Below the pieces are notes generated by a model. The model saw nothing but the letters and a program-made list of their open reading frames with translations, did no database searches and was not told the DNA's origin. Shown one piece after another: positions 61,955 to 64,000 of a DNA stretch of 64,000 nt. The stretch spans positions 345,124-409,123 of the forward strand of contig CAVOTL010000001.1 of assembly GCA_963699345.1 (NCBI GenBank), given 5' to 3'. The stretch comes from Bog-756 sp963699345. Lineage in GTDB: Bacteria > Actinomycetota > Acidimicrobiia > Acidimicrobiales > RAAP-2. Numbering within the stretch: the stretch's first letter is position 1; the number at the start of each line of letters is the position of its first letter. The position numbers were made by a program, and so were the translations under genes.

Positions 61955-62361
61955 GCGGCATGGCGGGAGATCACAGCACGTGTGGAATCTGCGCCTATGC
62001 CACCGAGCACCATCGCTGGCCGATGACAGCGGGGACGCATTGCCATCGCTGCCACCGATCAGGGATCAGCACGGCTCAGGCGAACTGCATTGTCCGTTGT
62101 CAGCAGTTCGCTAGCAACAGCGCTGCCGATCTGCATTGGCGTGAGCCGAAGGGCGAACCCCCGGTCCACATCGAGCCGAGCACCATCACACGGCTCGAAC
62201 TCCATGACGAGGCGATGGGATCGGTATGGCGGAGCACGGGCGACCGTGATCCCCGACCGCTCGCCGTCCACGCCGAACGAGGCGATTTCTCCGGTCCTGG
62301 TTGCCCCGATGGGGTGCCAAGTACCTGGGAAGCATCTCAGGGGCCTGTAGGAGTGGGGTGA
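61951..62361 (+). CDS. Cys/His-rich zinc-binding protein of the element
   Basis: A 136-residue protein whose first 50 residues hold several Cys and His (STCGICAYATEHH; HCHRCHRSGISTAQANCIVRC), probably binding two zinc ions. The C-terminal half is Pro/Asp-rich and unordered. It overlaps the previous gene by four bases. Such proteins are common in small integrative elements. The role is unknown. Confidence 0.65.
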   Translation: MSGMAGDHSTCGICAYATEHHRWPMTAGTHCHRCHRSGISTAQANCIVRCQQFASNSAADLHWREPKGEPPVHIEPSTITRLELHDEAMGSVWRSTGDRDPRPLAVHAERGDFSGPGCPDGVPSTWEASQGPVGVG

Positions 62362-62367
62362 ATCGAC

Positions 62368-62588
62368 ATGGCGCTAGCTGAGTACGAACGACCCATCCTT
62401 CTCACGGTCGAGGAAGCAGCCGACTACCTGGACGGGTGTCAGAACGGTTCATCAGGCGCATCCGCTACGAGAACCGCATACCCGGAGTCAAACTTGGCAA
62501 GCACCTCCGTTTCAGGAAGGAAGACCTCGACAGGTTCCTGCTCGAAGGACTCGAAGCGCCTCCTGAAGGCGAGTGGGGCAGGTCATGA
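62368..62588 (+). CDS. Excisionase (MerR/Xis-like HTH), frameshifted as given
   Basis: The start reads LLTVEEAADYLDG, the usual opening of an excisionase HTH. The rest, FIRRIRYENRIPGVKLGKHLRF, is in another frame. Adding one G to GGG at 62434-62436 joins them into a 73-residue protein of typical size ending at TGA 62586-62588, which overlaps the integrase ATG (ATGA). Xis controls the direction of integrase. As given, the gene is broken. Confidence 0.78.
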
Positions 62589-63654
62589 GTCGAGGTTCGA
62601 TCCATCGCCAACCGAACGGAACCTATCGTGCCCGCTATAGGAACCCTGAGGGCAGAGAAAGGTCACAGAACTTCAACCGCAAGATCGACGCTGAGCGGTT
62701 CCTAGTGTCTGTCGAGCACTCGAAGCAGACCGGGAGCTACATCGATCCTTCGGCGGGGAAAGTCACATTCAAGTCCTATGCGGAGAACTGGCGAGGCAAG
62801 CAGATCCACCGCCGAGGTACGGAAGCTCAGATCGAGACGAACCTACGGCGACATATCTATCCCCGGATCGGACACCGTGCCATCGCCTCCGTCCGTCAGA
62901 GTGACGTGCAGGGCCTCGTCAAGGTGATGATCGAAGGTGAGGTACGGGCCACCCTCTGGCACCATCGACAGTCAAGACGATCTTCACTTGGGTCAGTTCG
63001 ATATTCACGTCAGCAGTTGCGGACCGAGTCATTGCCCTCTCTCCGTGCGTTGGCGTTCGGCTCCCACCCGTCGAGAAGCTGAGCGTCGCACCGTGGGCAG
63101 TGCGAGTTGAGGCGGTTCGAGATGCAGTGCCGGATCGATATAGGGCACTTGTGGTTCTCGGCGCCGGAACGGGTGTGCGGATCTCGGAAGCCCTTGGCTT
63201 GACCGTGGACCGGGTTGACTTCCTGCGTCGGACTATGAAGATCGACCGCCAGCTATCTCGGATCGATCGTGGCGAGCCGGTCCTTGGCCCCGTCAAGGAT
63301 CGACAGAACCGACCTCGGGTGATCCCGCTTCCCGACGTGGTCCTCACGGCCCTGAGCGAGCATCTGATGCAATGGCCCGCCACGTCAGGCGGCCTGATCT
63401 TCACCAACCACCGCAACGAGCCAATCCGTCGCACGACGTTCTCCGACATCTGGCGGAAGGCGGTGGAGCCGCTCGGCGTTCCGGTAGGCGACGGCTTCCA
63501 CCAACTTCGACACTTCTACGCATCGCTCCTCATCGCCCACGGTGAGTCGATCAAGGTGGTCCAAGAGCGGCTTGGGCACACCTCGGCGCAGATGACCCTC
63601 GATACGTACTCCCACCTCTGGCCGGACTCTGACGACCAACTAGGGCCGCTGTAG
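62585..63654 (+). CDS. Tyrosine-type site-specific integrase, frameshifted as given
   Basis: A 356-residue phage-type integrase once one C is added near 62952-62954 (CCC). N-terminal AP2-like arm-binding domain (YRARYRNPEGRERSQNF), SAM-like core-binding domain, and the catalytic domain: GAGTGVRISEALGL (first Arg), HQLRHFYASLLIAHG (His-x-x-Arg) and LGHTSAQMTLDTYSHL (His and Tyr). The two frames meet between the core-binding and catalytic parts; the join reads PLAPSTVKTIFTW. It moves the element by recombination between att sites. The stop is at 63652-63654. Confidence 0.83.
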
Positions 63655-64000
63655 ACCTGGTCCTGGGCGACGAGGGGACTTCGAATCCCATAGAGGAGCG
63701 GGCCTCGGTCCAGAAGGTCCTCGGGGCGGCTGGCTCAGTCTCCTGAGCAGATCGCCGGGATCGACTAGGGGTCTCTGTCGAAGAGCATGAGGCCAGTCGT
63801 TCGTGGATCGATCTCGTCCCGTCACACCTGTTGAAGTCGAACTCGACTTCGAGTCCTGAAGCCAGCCAAACTCGACCTTCGAGACGCCTCCGAAGTGCCG
63901 TCTGACCCATTCGGTTCGAGACGCAATCCTGCATTCTCCTGTGTCAGATCTGTGTCAGATGGCCCCATGCCCCCTACATAACCCCAGGTCAGGTAGGTAG
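63655..64000. other. Non-coding end of the element, possible attachment region
   Basis: No gene is visible after the integrase. GGGACTTCGAATCCC at about 63680 resembles a tRNA T-arm and loop, the common integrase target, but no acceptor stem or D-arm pairs with it. A tandem direct repeat of CTGTGTCAGAT (63939-63949 and 63950-63960) could be an integrase arm-type site. Both are tentative. Confidence 0.4.

Noticed and set aside
63660..63710. A possible tRNA gene around the TTCGAATCC segment
   Set aside because: Only a T-arm-like piece is seen; no D-arm, anticodon arm or acceptor stem pairs. Kept only as a possible att core.

Overview
The window is about 64 kb of very GC-rich DNA coding on both strands. 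Several traits point to an actinobacterium, most likely of the class Acidimicrobiia: a WhiB-family regulator, an LPFTG surface protein with a class E-like sortase, DUF4012, a SipW-type peptidase with TasA-like proteins, and a secreted protein ending in GYWLVASDGG-type repeats. The class is inferred from these families; no rRNA or tRNA gene is present to confirm it.

Layout. 0.1-5 kb: a fused MurF-alanine racemase, an HTH protein and small membrane proteins. 5.2-9.6 kb: a small LPFTG wall protein, its sortase (frameshifted as given), a DUF4012 protein and two hexapeptide acyltransferases. 9.7-35.5 kb: a large extracellular polysaccharide locus with a 1,455-residue secreted glycoside hydrolase (frameshifted as given), five glycosyltransferase genes (one a GT2-GT4 fusion), a Wzz/BY-kinase, a Wzy-like polymerase or ligase, a polyprenyl sugar-phosphate transferase and a low-molecular-weight tyrosine phosphatase. 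Inside this locus, at 25.4-31.6 kb, is a tight co-directional cassette: phosphopantetheinyl transferase, carrier protein, acyl-CoA dehydrogenase-like flavoprotein, amino acid:[carrier protein] ligase, DUF1839 protein and GH2-like protein. It looks like a dedicated pathway that loads an amino acid on a carrier protein, perhaps to decorate the polysaccharide. It is the most interesting system here.

35.5-49 kb: mostly housekeeping and regulatory genes (epimerase, HAD phosphatase, WhiB, Nudix, zinc-ribbon coiled-coil protein, histidine phosphatase, TetR, alcohol dehydrogenase, enoyl-CoA hydratase), a SipW/TasA-like secretion operon with a striking upstream palindrome pair, a thiamine-binding protein and a 14-bp tandem repeat. 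48.6-59.4 kb: accessory genes, including a TetR-controlled drug-type ABC exporter, a sulfatase with a cupin, and a TetR/tautomerase pair around a perfect 20-bp inverted repeat. 59.4-64 kb: mobile DNA, with an IS3-family element that truncates a pentapeptide-repeat gene, then a small integrative element (two small genes, excisionase, tyrosine integrase) and a possible attachment region.

Six clear single-base frame breaks, all at or beside G/C runs, split five genes (sortase, giant hydrolase, esterase twice, excisionase, integrase). In each case one base restores a full-length, family-typical protein. These are either residual assembly indels or genuine decay, and they should be resolved first.
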